A stretch of 64,000 nt of DNA from JAGPUQ01 sp049325095 (lineage in GTDB: Bacteria > Pseudomonadota > Gammaproteobacteria > Pseudomonadales > Porticoccaceae): contig JBMOPO010000028.1 in the NCBI GenBank assembly GCA_049325095.1, positions 1-64,000 on the forward strand. Direction: 5' to 3'. Numbering within the stretch: the first letter of the stretch is position 1; the number at the start of each line of letters is the position of its first letter. A program made the position numbers and the translations under genes. Under the pieces are notes generated by a model that had not been told where the DNA came from, did no database searches, and worked only from the letters and a program-made list of their open reading frames with translations. Below are positions 35,644 to 44,366 of the stretch, one piece after another.

Positions 35644-37923
35644 TCAAAACGCATAGCTGATGCCGGCGTACAGCGAACGGCCCGGGCCGGGAACCGCGAT
35701 GCCCCAGGGTACGCTGTTGATGCCCATGGTGGCGCCCTGGCCGAGGTAGGCGCCGCCGGTGGACAGGTCGTAGTCGCGGTCGAGCAGGTTGTCGATGCCG
35801 AAATCCACCCGCACTCCATGCCAGGCACGACTGCCCCGCAGATTCGCTAGGTAGTAGCCCGAGGTCTCGATTTCGTTGCGGACATCGGATACTTCGTCCT
35901 TGGCCGCGACCACGACCACTTCCAATGCGTTGTTCCAGTCCCCGTACTGCTGGGTGAGCGTCAGCCTGGCGTTCAATGGCATGACGTTGTAGAGATCATC
36001 GCCCGTATCGCGGTTTTTCCCCCGAGTGTAGTTCACCAGGCCCTCCAGGCCGAAGCTGCCCAGGGCGGTCGAACCCAGCGGCAGGCGGCCGGACAGATCG
36101 ACGCCGTAGAGGCGGGCGGACTCGTTGACGTACTGGAGATTGACGAACTGCTCCCGGGCGGTGGCGTTGCCGGGGCCGTCGCAGAGGCTCATCATGCCCG
36201 CTCCGCTGCCCGCACAGCGCTCGGCGTCGACGTAGTCGTCGACATGCGTTAAGTAGGGCGTGACCTTCAGACCACGGGATCGATCGGCGCTGTGCCAGTC
36301 GAAGGTCATGGACAGGGTATGGGCGATCTCGGGATCCAGTTCGGGGTTGCCCAGGTAGCCGTTACCGTCGCCGGCAAAGTTGTTCATGATCAGCGCCATG
36401 CTCGACTGCGACCAGGAGTAGCGCTCGTAGAGGTTGGGCGACCGGGTCTTCATCGCATAGCCGAATTCGAGCGTCCGGGTGGTGTCGATCTCGTCGCGCA
36501 ACAAGGCGGTGAAGTCGAAGTTGTCGTCGTTGCGCTCGCGGTCGCGGGCGTTGAAGGCGGCGGCGGACAGCGCATAGCCGGCGAACACGCCGTTGTAACC
36601 CCGGACCGGACCGGCGTCGCTGTGCACCCGTTCGTAGCGCGCGCCGACCAGCGCCATCCATTCCGGGTTGAGATGTGCTTCCCATTCGGCGAACAGCGCG
36701 GCGCGGTCGCGCTCGCCGTCGTTGATGTTGAAGAAGGTGTCGGGCGCCATGCCGCCGAAGGCCACCCCGGGAGGCAGTTGCGCCGGCGACGGCGGCCAGA
36801 GATCGTCCAGCCGGTAGCGCTGGTACTCGCCGCCGAGGCGCAGGAGGTCGGCGCCGTCGAGGTTCAGGCTGGCTTGCAGGCGGGCGCCGGTGTTGGTGCT
36901 GTCGGTCTGCATGGGCATGCCCGGGGCCACCACGCCGGGCGCGGCGCCGTAGACGAATTGCTTGTCCGGACCGAAGTCCATGTAGTGATCGACGGTTTCG
37001 CGGTAGCCGGTCGCCTCCAGCGAGCCCCAGTGGAAATCACCCAGGTAGCGCAACTGGAAGCGGCGCTCGGTGTCGTCGACCATGTCCATGCGCTGATTGG
37101 GATAGCCCTGATGAGGGATTTCCTGATAGCCGAACTTGGCCTCGACCAGATGGCTGCCGCGCCGCGCCGCCAGCCCGAGCAGGTGGTTCTGCACTTCGTA
37201 GCCGGTGGAGCCCACCTCGTCGCGGGACAGCCGCCGGCCGGGCCGGCCGGTCTCGCGAAAGTCCTTGAAATTGCCGCCGGCATCGTAGTTGTTGGCGGTG
37301 GTGAAGGCGCCGCTGTAGCTCAGGCTGAGGTTCGACGTCGCCAGCGTCATCCCGGCGTCGGTGCGAAAGCCGTCGCCATTGCTGCGATAGCTGCTGCCGA
37401 CCCGGCCCTCGAGCAGGGACTCCTGGCCGGGTGCGGCGAATTTCGGCGGCGGGGATTCGACGGCGATGGTGCCGCCGATCGAGTCTCCGCCGACGCTGAC
37501 CGGGGTGAGGCCGGCCCACACCCGGATGCTGCCCACCTGCGCGGGGTCCAGATAGGAGAGCGGCGGATTCATGTGGTTCGGACAGGACGAGACCGGGCTC
37601 ATGCCGTCGAGCAGGATGCGCACGCGGTCGTCGGCCAGGCCGTGACTGGCGGGGAAGCTGGAGATGCCGCCGGCGGCGTTGAGGGTGACCCCGGGCACCT
37701 CGGTCAACAGGCTCGCGGTATCGCTGGCGGTGGTACGCCTGCGTTCCAGGGTTTGGCGGTCGACCGCGGTGCCCTCGATAGCGCCCGGGGCGGCCGCTTC
37801 GGTGACCCGGATTTCCGAGAGTTCGTAAGGTGCCTCTTCGGCACTGCCGGGAACGCCCACCAGCAGCGCCGGCAGCACACAGAGTGCGGACCGCAATCCT
37901 GGAAGGGAGGGATATCGCCTCAT
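35644..37923 (-). CDS. TonB-dependent outer-membrane copper receptor, OprC/NosA-like
   Basis: Outer-membrane receptor of 759 residues. The signal peptide ends near residue 28, the TonB-box-like region and plug follow (about 35-165), then a 22-strand-type barrel ending in Phe (SYAF). The plug carries CPNHM (Cys114, Met118) and the barrel DHYMDF (His313, Met315). These correspond to the CxxxM and HxM copper ligands described for Pseudomonas OprC. The sequence around CPNHMNPPLSYLDP is diagnostic for the OprC/NosA group. The ATG at 37923 is chosen. No copper chaperone or nos genes are adjacent. Confidence 0.85.
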   Translation of the reverse strand: MRRYPSLPGLRSALCVLPALLVGVPGSAEEAPYELSEIRVTEAAAPGAIEGTAVDRQTLERRRTTASDTASLLTEVPGVTLNAAGGISSFPASHGLADDRVRILLDGMSPVSSCPNHMNPPLSYLDPAQVGSIRVWAGLTPVSVGGDSIGGTIAVESPPPKFAAPGQESLLEGRVGSSYRSNGDGFRTDAGMTLATSNLSLSYSGAFTTANNYDAGGNFKDFRETGRPGRRLSRDEVGSTGYEVQNHLLGLAARRGSHLVEAKFGYQEIPHQGYPNQRMDMVDDTERRFQLRYLGDFHWGSLEATGYRETVDHYMDFGPDKQFVYGAAPGVVAPGMPMQTDSTNTGARLQASLNLDGADLLRLGGEYQRYRLDDLWPPSPAQLPPGVAFGGMAPDTFFNINDGERDRAALFAEWEAHLNPEWMALVGARYERVHSDAGPVRGYNGVFAGYALSAAAFNARDRERNDDNFDFTALLRDEIDTTRTLEFGYAMKTRSPNLYERYSWSQSSMALIMNNFAGDGNGYLGNPELDPEIAHTLSMTFDWHSADRSRGLKVTPYLTHVDDYVDAERCAGSGAGMMSLCDGPGNATAREQFVNLQYVNESARLYGVDLSGRLPLGSTALGSFGLEGLVNYTRGKNRDTGDDLYNVMPLNARLTLTQQYGDWNNALEVVVVAAKDEVSDVRNEIETSGYYLANLRGSRAWHGVRVDFGIDNLLDRDYDLSTGGAYLGQGATMGINSVPWGIAVPGPGRSLYAGISYAF

Positions 37924-38051
37924 TTGCCGCTGCCTCGCTGCTCGACCAAGCCGTGGCGCCGCAGCGGCGGGGTACAATCCCGGGCGGGCTCCGCGAGCGC
38001 CGGCCGCTGCTGCGCGTCCGGAATACTAGGGGGCTGGCTGGGCGGGGGGAA

Positions 38052-38068
38052 TGCGGCAAATTGTCGCA
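38052..38068. promoter_or_regulatory. 17-bp near-palindrome upstream of the copper receptor
   Basis: TGCGGCAAATTGTCGCA is an inverted repeat with seven of eight pairs matching around a central A. It is the most AT-rich part of the 300-bp gap between the divergent receptor and nhaA genes, 129 bp from the receptor start. It may be an operator; no matching regulator is encoded nearby. The rest of the gap (37924-38223) shows no gene. Confidence 0.3.
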
Positions 38069-38223
38069 GCGCCCCTGGTCGGGCGCGGGCCCGGGATCTC
38101 GGCATCCGCCGCTGGAGCGCAGGCGGTTCGATGCGCGGTTCCTGTTGCAATGGCCTCCCCGGTGCGGGGATGGTCCGCACCGTCCCGTGAGACGCAATGC
38201 GATCGACAACCAGGAGCCCGACC

Positions 38224-39666
38224 ATGGTCGAACCTCGGGACAGCGAGACCCCGGAACTGGAAGGCCCGTCGGCGGAGACGGATCTTCCGGCTGGCGGCCT
38301 GATCCTGGCGCCCTGGGAACGCACCTTCGACCGCATCCTCACTCCGTTCGAGGAGTTCATCCACCGCCAGACCACCGGCGGCATGGTGTTGATGGGCGCG
38401 ACGCTGGTCGCCTTGGTGCTGGCCAATTCGGCCTGGGCGCCGACCTATCAGCATCTGGTGCATCTGCCCGCGAGTCTGCATATCGGCGACTGGGGCCTGG
38501 ACAAGACGCTGCATCACTGGATCAACGACGGCCTGATGGCGCTGTTCTTCTTCGTGGTGGGCATGGAATTGAAGCGGGAGATGCTGGTCGGCGAGCTGGC
38601 TCATCCGCGCAACGCCGCGCTGCCGATCTTCGCCGCCGCGGGCGGCATGGCGGTCCCCGCCCTCATCTACACGCTGTTCAACGCGGGGGATCCGGGGTTG
38701 CGGGGTTGGGGCATACCCATGGCGACCGACATCGCCTTTTCATTGGGCGTAGTGGCCTTGCTGGCCGGCCGCGTACCCCGGGGGCTGATCACCTTCCTGG
38801 TGGCGCTGGCGATCGTCGATGACCTGGGGGCGGTGCTGGTGATCGCCCTGTTCTACACCGAGGCCATCGCCCTCGACTGGCTGGCCTGGGCGCTGGCCGC
38901 GGTAGGGCTCCTGGTCCTGTTCAATCTGGCCGGCATTCGCCGCACCATGCCCTACTTTCTGGTCGCGGTGCTGCTGTGGTACGCGCTGCTCGAGTCCGGG
39001 GTCCATGCGACCCTGGCCGGCGTGATCGGCGCCTTCACCGTGCCGGCGCGGCCCCGCTACGACCCGGCGGCGTTCAGCCGGCGGATACGGTCCCTGATGG
39101 CCCAGTTCGACCGCAGCTATCGGCCGGGCGCCAGCATCCTCACCAACGACGAGTTGCGCGCCATCGCCCAGGCGCTCGGCAACGGCGCCCTGCAGGTCCA
39201 GGCGCCCCTGCAACGGCTCGAACACCTGTGGCATCTGCCGGTCGCCTTCCTGGTGGTGCCGGTATTCGCGCTGTTCAACGCGGGCATCCCGCTGACCGAC
39301 ACCGACTGGGGCGCCCTGGTTCGCCACCCGGTGGCGCTGGGCAGCGGCCTGGGACTGGTCCTGGGCAAGCTGATCGGCATCACAGGAACGGTCTGGCTGG
39401 CGCTGCGGCTGGGCATCGGGGAGCTGCCGGCGGGCACCAGCTTCCGCCAGATTCCCGGGGTGGCCCTGCTCGCCGGCATCGGCTTCACCATGTCGATCTT
39501 CATTACCGAACTCGCGTTCGGTGGGGATCCCCGGAACCTGCTGCTGGCCAAGACCGGCATCCTGCTGGGCTCCCTGGTCGCCGGCGTCAGCGGTTATCTG
39601 TGGCTGTGGCTCACCGCCCCGGGAGCGCCGCGCGGCGCTTCAGCGCAGCGGCCAGCCGATCAATAG
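38224..39666 (+). CDS. nhaA: Na+/H+ antiporter NhaA
   Basis: Inner-membrane antiporter of 480 residues exporting Na+ in exchange for protons. It has about eleven to twelve membrane segments. The key residues are present: Asp169 in MATDIAFSLG and the pair Asp199-Asp200 in AIVDDLGAVLVIALFYT. A long acidic N-terminal extension (about 30 residues) and a central loop of about 60 residues make it longer than the 388-residue Escherichia coli protein. AGGAG lies eight bases before the ATG. Its last 27 bp overlap the convergent SLC13-type gene. Confidence 0.95.
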   Translation: MVEPRDSETPELEGPSAETDLPAGGLILAPWERTFDRILTPFEEFIHRQTTGGMVLMGATLVALVLANSAWAPTYQHLVHLPASLHIGDWGLDKTLHHWINDGLMALFFFVVGMELKREMLVGELAHPRNAALPIFAAAGGMAVPALIYTLFNAGDPGLRGWGIPMATDIAFSLGVVALLAGRVPRGLITFLVALAIVDDLGAVLVIALFYTEAIALDWLAWALAAVGLLVLFNLAGIRRTMPYFLVAVLLWYALLESGVHATLAGVIGAFTVPARPRYDPAAFSRRIRSLMAQFDRSYRPGASILTNDELRAIAQALGNGALQVQAPLQRLEHLWHLPVAFLVVPVFALFNAGIPLTDTDWGALVRHPVALGSGLGLVLGKLIGITGTVWLALRLGIGELPAGTSFRQIPGVALLAGIGFTMSIFITELAFGGDPRNLLLAKTGILLGSLVAGVSGYLWLWLTAPGAPRGASAQRPADQ

Positions 39667-41412
39667 CACCGCGATGGTGGTCGCGCCGACCACCAGATTC
39701 ATGGGCACCCCGACCCGCAGGAAGTCGGTGAAGCGGTAGTTGCCCGGGCCGTAGACCATCAGGTTGGTCTGATAGCCGATGGGTGTGGCGAAGCTCGCCG
39801 AGGCGGCCATCATCACCGCGAGCACGAAGGGCTCGGCATTCAACTGCGCGCTCTCGGTCATCGCCACCACCGTGGGCAGCATGAGCATGGCGGCGGCGTT
39901 GTTGGTGATCATCTCGGTCAGCAGCATCACGGTGACATAGGTCATTGCCAGCATCAGCCAGGGGCGGTCCCCGCTCAGCGCCAGAAAGCTGTTGGCGATG
40001 CTCGCCGCGGCCCCGGTCTTCTCCAGTGCGCCGCCCAGCGCGAAGGCGGCGGCGATGGTGAGAATGACGGTGAGGTCGAGGCTCTTTTCGGCCTGGGCCA
40101 CCGAGCAGCAGCCGGTCAGCAGCATGGCGCCCGCGGCCAGCAGCGCCGCATTGAGGATGCTGATCCAGCCCGCCCCGGCCGTGCCGATCATGGCCACCAG
40201 GATCGCCCAGGCCAGATAGGCGCGTTCGTGGCGCGGCTGTTCGGTATCCAGGTCGTTGATCAGCAGGAAGTCCTTGTTGTACCGCTGGCGGCTGACGAAC
40301 GCCGGGCGGGCTTCCAGCAGCAGGGTGTCTCCGGCCTGCAGCTCGATGCTGCCGAGATTGCCCGGCACCCGTTCGCCGTTGCGGGCCACGGCGAGCACCG
40401 CCGCGCCGTAGCGGTCGCGAAAGCGGGTGTCGCGGATGGCGTGACCGACGGCGTCGCAGTGCGGCGAGACCACGGCCTCGACCAGCCGCCGCTCGGCCCG
40501 CTCGACGGCCAGCGCGCCCGCGCCGTCCCCCGCGACCGAGGGCACGATGCCGTTGATGCGCAACAGGTCGGAGATCGCCTGGGTATCGCCGGCGAACACC
40601 AGGCGGTCGCCGCCGCGGAGCTTTTCCTGCGACGGGACCGCGGTGACGATGTTGCCGTCGCGCTCGATTTCGACCAGATAGACCCGGCGCAGGTGGCGCA
40701 GGCCGGCCTGCTCGACGGTCTTGCCCACCAGGGGGCCGTCCGGGGCCACCGCCACTTCCAGAGTGAATTCGCGCAGGTTGGAGAACGGGGTTTTCTCCTT
40801 GCGATCGGGCAGCAGGCGCGGGAACGCCAGCAGCATGAAGCCTACGCCCACCAGCGCCACCGGCAACCCCAGCGGGGTGATGTCGAACAGGCCGAACCCG
40901 GGGGCGCCGGTCAGCGCCTGGTACTGGCCGTTGACCACCAGGTTGGTGCTGGTGCCGATCAGGGTCAGGGTCCCGCCCAGGATGGCGCTGTAGCTCAACG
41001 GAATCATCAGTTTCGAGGGCGCCACGTCGATCCTTCTCGACCAGGCGTGCAACGCCGGGATCATGGCTGCCACCAGGGGGGTGTTGTTGAGAAATGCGCT
41101 CAGCGCGGTGACCGGGGCGGCGATCCTCAGTTGGGCGCGGCGCGCGCCGTCGGGCCGGCCCAGCAGGCGGTTGACGAGCAGGTCGATGCCGCCGGAGGCA
41201 TCCAGTCCGGCCGCGATGACGAACATCGCCGCGACGGTGATCAGCCCCTCGTTGGCGAAACCCGCGAGCGCCTCCTCTGCCGTCAGTATCCCGGTCACGC
41301 TCAGCACCGTGAGGGCGGCCAGCATCACCAGGTGCGGGCTGAGGTGGGTGAAGATGAGGGTCGCCAATACTCCCAGGGTCAGACTGATGGTCAGCCAGGC
41401 CTGCCATTCCAT
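39640..41412 (-). CDS. SLC13-type permease with two TrkA-C (RCK_C) domains
   Basis: Inner-membrane transporter of 590 residues in the arsenite-permease/DASS superfamily with two cytosolic RCK_C domains (about 200-370) in the middle. Membrane segments surround conserved motifs SAFLNNTPLVAAMIP and GGTLTLIGTSTNLVVNG in the first half. TEMITNNAAAMLMLP and SASFATPIGYQTNLMVYGPG are the counterparts in the second. This architecture is typical of SAC1/YfbS-like sulfate or anion transporters; the substrate cannot be fixed. The ATG at 41412 begins MEWQAWLTISLTLGV. Confidence 0.87.
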   Translation of the reverse strand: MEWQAWLTISLTLGVLATLIFTHLSPHLVMLAALTVLSVTGILTAEEALAGFANEGLITVAAMFVIAAGLDASGGIDLLVNRLLGRPDGARRAQLRIAAPVTALSAFLNNTPLVAAMIPALHAWSRRIDVAPSKLMIPLSYSAILGGTLTLIGTSTNLVVNGQYQALTGAPGFGLFDITPLGLPVALVGVGFMLLAFPRLLPDRKEKTPFSNLREFTLEVAVAPDGPLVGKTVEQAGLRHLRRVYLVEIERDGNIVTAVPSQEKLRGGDRLVFAGDTQAISDLLRINGIVPSVAGDGAGALAVERAERRLVEAVVSPHCDAVGHAIRDTRFRDRYGAAVLAVARNGERVPGNLGSIELQAGDTLLLEARPAFVSRQRYNKDFLLINDLDTEQPRHERAYLAWAILVAMIGTAGAGWISILNAALLAAGAMLLTGCCSVAQAEKSLDLTVILTIAAAFALGGALEKTGAAASIANSFLALSGDRPWLMLAMTYVTVMLLTEMITNNAAAMLMLPTVVAMTESAQLNAEPFVLAVMMAASASFATPIGYQTNLMVYGPGNYRFTDFLRVGVPMNLVVGATTIAVLLIGWPLR

Positions 41413-41612
41413 TCCCGCATTTCCTCGCAGCCGGGTTCGAGAGGCTCGCAGCATAGCCGCTCGTTCCATTTTGAAAATACATTGATTGTGGGTTTTTTAG
41501 AATGTTTGGAAATAATTGTGTGCAGGCGCGACGCCCCGGACCTCCTCCCGGCGGTGTGTGGCCGGGCGGCATGTGCTATACCTTGGCACTCCCCCACCCG
41601 CCGATCAGGAGC

Positions 41613-42077
41613 ATGACCATGGTCAGTATCCGCACCGCGACCTCGGAGCAGATGGGGAAGCTGATCCCCTGGCTCAAGGCCTTTTCCCACCTCAACGAAA
41701 AACTGTATCGCTGGAGCAATGGCCGAATCCTGGGCAAGCTCAACGGCTACGACGTGTGTCTGGTGACCATGACCGGGGCCAGGAGCGGAGCCCGGCGCAC
41801 CGTGCCGCTGATGTATGTGCCCTACCGGGAGGGGGTGATTCTGGTGGGGTCCCAGGGCGGCGCGCCCAAGAGCCCCGCCTGGGTCAACAATTTGATCGCC
41901 CACCCGGACATCGAAGTCCAGTATCGCAGCAGGAAGATGCGGCTGCGGGCGCGCCTGGCCAGCGCCGAGGAAAAGCGCGAGGTCTGGCCGGTGTGCTGCC
42001 AGCACTACCCCGATTACGAGCTGTATCAGCAGCGCACCGAGCGCGACATCCCGGTATTCATCTGCGAGCCGCGCTGA
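41613..42077 (+). CDS. DDN-like nitroreductase/quinone-reductase family protein
   Basis: A 154-residue protein of the deazaflavin (F420)-dependent nitroreductase family related to mycobacterial Ddn. It has the split-barrel pattern with VCLVTMTGARSGARRTVPLMYVPYREGVILVGSQGG, then SPAWVNNLIAHPDIEVQYR, the family signature. The ATG follows AGGAGC. Some members use FMN or bind no cofactor, and no F420 biosynthesis gene lies in the window, so the cofactor is uncertain. The upstream 41470-41530 is AT-rich and probably holds its promoter and that of the divergent permease. Confidence 0.85.
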   Translation: MTMVSIRTATSEQMGKLIPWLKAFSHLNEKLYRWSNGRILGKLNGYDVCLVTMTGARSGARRTVPLMYVPYREGVILVGSQGGAPKSPAWVNNLIAHPDIEVQYRSRKMRLRARLASAEEKREVWPVCCQHYPDYELYQQRTERDIPVFICEPR

Positions 42078-42204
42078 GCGCGGGGTCGGCCTTGCGCCCG
42101 CGGGCGCGGCTCGACCTGGTCCGGAGCGCTTCGGGCATCGGGCCGCCCGCGCAGAAGTGCGCAATGGCCGGAGTGCGGGCGGGGCCGGGGCGCAGGGGTG
42201 CCGC

Positions 42205-43137
42205 CTACATGGCGACTTCCTGGATTTCTCCCCAGCCGGTGGCGCCCGCCAGGTCCCAGCGCATGAAGCTGTGGATGGCGTAGAGGTAGGGCCAGGGCTG
42301 CCAGGGGTTCGAGGTGAATGCGGTGCCCGTGAAGCGGTGGCTGCGCCCGCGCCGGTCCTCGACCTCCAGATCCATGAACACGTGCAGATCACCGTTGCGC
42401 AACACCCGTCCCCGCCCCCTGGTCAGGCCGTGGACCTGATTGCCTTCCCGGACATACCCGTGGGCGATCGCGGCGTAATCGTTTTTGTCGTCCGGGTTGA
42501 TGATCCAGATGCAGTGGATGCTGGTGTCGTTGTCGAAGTTGGCGTTCAGCCAGCAGAAATTGGCGAACTGGTCTTCATGCCGCAGCCCCCAGCTGTGATC
42601 CATGCTGGAGACGCAGTCGATCGCGAATTTGCGGCCGTCGAGGGTCATGGCGCCGGTGACCCGGCCGCTCTGGTCCCAGTGTCCCGCATAGGCGGTGTCC
42701 GAGACGCTGTCGCCCCGGTGGGTCACCTGGGCGAGGGGGTCCTGGTCGGGGTCATGGATGTCGTAGGGCGCCATCAGCCCCCGATACTTCACGTCGAAGG
42801 ACAGCCGCTTGCCGTCGTCGAAGCGGATGTCGTAGTCCATCACCGGGCGGGTGCACTTGATCGCCAGGCCGTTGCCGAGCCGGTAGTCGTCGAAATTGGT
42901 TTTCGGAAACGGCAGATGGACCTGATTGTTGGTGTAGCGCACCAGGTGCGGGCTGTTGGAAAAGCCGTCGACGATGGTGATGCTCGACAGCACCGCCCCC
43001 AGGTTCTGGCGGGTCAGCACATAGACGTTGACGTGCAGCGGCTCCTCGGGAACATAAAAGCCGAAATAGTTGGTTTCGGCCCAGTAGGGATCGGCCGAGG
43101 ATGGCGTGTGAAAATACATGTCCCGGTCGGTGATCAT
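42205..43137 (-). CDS. CrtC-like beta-barrel protein (DUF7064/DUF7065 type)
   Basis: A 310-residue soluble protein without signal peptide. Features are PYWAETNYFGFYVPEEPLH near the start, MDHSWGLRHEDQF in the middle and NPWQPWPYLYAIHSFMRWD near the end. This pattern resembles a family related to carotenoid hydratase CrtC, now split into DUF7064/DUF7065 domains, which often occurs with lipid or steroid catabolism genes. The biochemical role is unknown. It converges with the DDN-like gene 127 bp away. Confidence 0.65.
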   Translation of the reverse strand: MITDRDMYFHTPSSADPYWAETNYFGFYVPEEPLHVNVYVLTRQNLGAVLSSITIVDGFSNSPHLVRYTNNQVHLPFPKTNFDDYRLGNGLAIKCTRPVMDYDIRFDDGKRLSFDVKYRGLMAPYDIHDPDQDPLAQVTHRGDSVSDTAYAGHWDQSGRVTGAMTLDGRKFAIDCVSSMDHSWGLRHEDQFANFCWLNANFDNDTSIHCIWIINPDDKNDYAAIAHGYVREGNQVHGLTRGRGRVLRNGDLHVFMDLEVEDRRGRSHRFTGTAFTSNPWQPWPYLYAIHSFMRWDLAGATGWGEIQEVAM

Positions 43138-43186
43138 GAGGTCCCCCGCGGTTGGTTATGGTGGTGGTGCGCAGCTTCTCGAATCC

Positions 43187-43198
43187 CTTGCCGGCAAG
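43187..43198. promoter_or_regulatory. 12-bp perfect palindrome upstream of the DUF7064-type gene
   Basis: CTTGCCGGCAAG lies 50 bp before the start of the CrtC-like gene, in a position suited to an operator. The rest of the 228-bp gap (43138-43365) shows only GC-rich non-coding sequence. Confidence 0.25.
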
Positions 43199-43365
43199 TA
43201 TTGCACAGGGTTGCGGTGCGGCGACGTCCCGCCCGGCGGAGGGTGCGGGGCCGGGACTGGCCGGTCGCTTGGCGGCGGGTGGCGCTCTGTGGGCTGTGGA
43301 TATCGCTGGAGGCCCCTGCCTGCCGCGGGGCGGCGAAGCCTCCGCGGCGGTTTCGCGCGCGCCCG

Positions 43366-43806
43366 TCAGACCGGCCGGAGGCCCGCCGGGCCCGGCGTCG
43401 CGGTGGCCCGATGGGCCAGCAGCAGCCCGGCGATCATTCCGGGTACGAACGCCAGGGTCTGGGTGTAGCCATAGCTGAGTCCTGCGAGCGCCGGCCCCGG
43501 GCAGTAGCCGACCAGGCCCCAGCCGAGGCCGAAAATCGCCGCCCCGCCCAGCAACCGCGCATCGATGTCGGTGCGGGTGGGCAGCGCAAAACGGTCCGCG
43601 AACAGGGGCGCCGGGTTGCGCAAGACCAGCCGGTAACCGATGCTGGTCACCAGCAGCCCGCCGCCCATCACGAAGGCCAGGGTGGGGTCCCAGGCGCCGA
43701 ACAGGTCCAGAAAACCCTGTACCCGAGTGGTATCGGTCATGCCGGAGATCGCCATCCCCAGGCCGAAAATGATGCCGGAGACCAGTGCGATGAGGTTCTT
43801 GCCCAT
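43366..43806 (-). CDS. YeeE/YedE-family half-transporter (PmpB-like)
   Basis: A 146-residue inner-membrane protein with four hydrophobic segments. The conserved YeeE motif is LGGAAIFGLGWGLVGYCPGPALAGLSYG, with Cys in GYCPGPA; GIIFGLGMAISGMTDTTRVQGFLD is the first half-motif. Small paired proteins of this kind together make one transporter for thiosulfate or a related sulfur compound, judging from YeeE. It follows the other half-gene after 11 bp, so both are cotranscribed. Confidence 0.85.
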   Translation of the reverse strand: MGKNLIALVSGIIFGLGMAISGMTDTTRVQGFLDLFGAWDPTLAFVMGGGLLVTSIGYRLVLRNPAPLFADRFALPTRTDIDARLLGGAAIFGLGWGLVGYCPGPALAGLSYGYTQTLAFVPGMIAGLLLAHRATATPGPAGLRPV

Positions 43807-43817
43807 GGTGAGGATCC

Positions 43818-44234
43818 TCAAGCGGACAGCAGGCGGAGCAGGGTGACGGTGGCGATGCCGGTGGCCATGAAGGTCAGGGTCGCCAGGATCGAGCGCCTGG
43901 AAAAGCGGGCGATGCCGCAGATCCCGTGGCCGCTGGTGCAGCCGGAGCCCAGGCCGGTGCCGAGGCCGACGATCAGTCCGCCGATCAGCGCCAATCCCGT
44001 GGAGGCCGTGGGCGGCGGCGGTTTGAGGTCCGTGCCAAACAGCACCGGCAGGGCGCCGCCGGCCACGATGCCCAGGATGAACAGGACGCGCCACAGCCGG
44101 TCGCCCCTCGGCTGGGTGAGGGTGCCGGCGAGGATGCCGCTGACGCCCGCGATGCGGCCGTTGAAGGCCATCATCAGGATGGCCGCGACGCCGACCAGGG
44201 CGCCGCCGAATGCGGCGAGAACGAAGTGGTGCAT
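43818..44234 (-). CDS. YeeE/YedE-family half-transporter (PmpA-like)
   Basis: A 138-residue inner-membrane protein with four hydrophobic segments and the motif GLGSGCTSGHGICGIARFS, whose cysteines are thought to handle the sulfur substrate in YeeE. First gene of a two-gene minus-strand operon, divergent from a BigR/SqrR-type regulator. Such pairs are commonly linked to sulfide or persulfide detoxification. Regulation by that regulator is inferred from position. Confidence 0.87.
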   Translation of the reverse strand: MHHFVLAAFGGALVGVAAILMMAFNGRIAGVSGILAGTLTQPRGDRLWRVLFILGIVAGGALPVLFGTDLKPPPPTASTGLALIGGLIVGLGTGLGSGCTSGHGICGIARFSRRSILATLTFMATGIATVTLLRLLSA

Positions 44235-44308
44235 GAGAGGATGCTCCCGTGATGGATGAATGCCCGTGTCCGGCGGGCCCGCTGGCGCCGGGGTTGCTCC
44301 CGGGGTCG

Positions 44309-44338
44309 TTGTGGAGCGCTCGCCGGGTGGGCTACATT
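44309..44338 (+). promoter_or_regulatory. candidate promoter of the BigR-like gene
   Basis: TTGTGG (44309-44314) and TACATT (44333-44338) are 18 bp apart, giving a start near 44345 and a very short leader. The ATTAG repeat elements overlap the -10 box and the first codons. Confidence 0.4.
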
Positions 44339-44366
44339 AGCACATTGAAGATTAGCGATGCCTAAT
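44336..44366. promoter_or_regulatory. probable operator of the BigR-like regulator
   Basis: ATTAGC occurs at 44336-44341 and again at 44351-44356. The second copy makes an inverted repeat ATTAG-N6-CTAAT (44351-44366) that spans the regulator's ATG at 44358. The position between divergent regulator and transporter genes fits autorepression and control of the transporter pair. Confidence 0.5.

Noticed and set aside
35124..35828. A minus-strand frame of 234 codons between metE and the TonB receptor as a real gene
   Set aside because: It overlaps the 3' ends of both metE and the receptor gene, has no ribosome-binding site and matches no family I know; only a possible remnant is reported.
36292..38190. 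A plus-strand open frame of over 600 codons opposite the TonB receptor
   Set aside because: Antisense to a receptor with clear plug, barrel and terminal Phe; no recognisable motif of its own.
37924..38223. A cobalamin riboswitch upstream of the TonB receptor, as often found next to metE and TonB genes
   Set aside because: None of the conserved riboswitch core elements is visible, and the receptor belongs to the copper OprC type.
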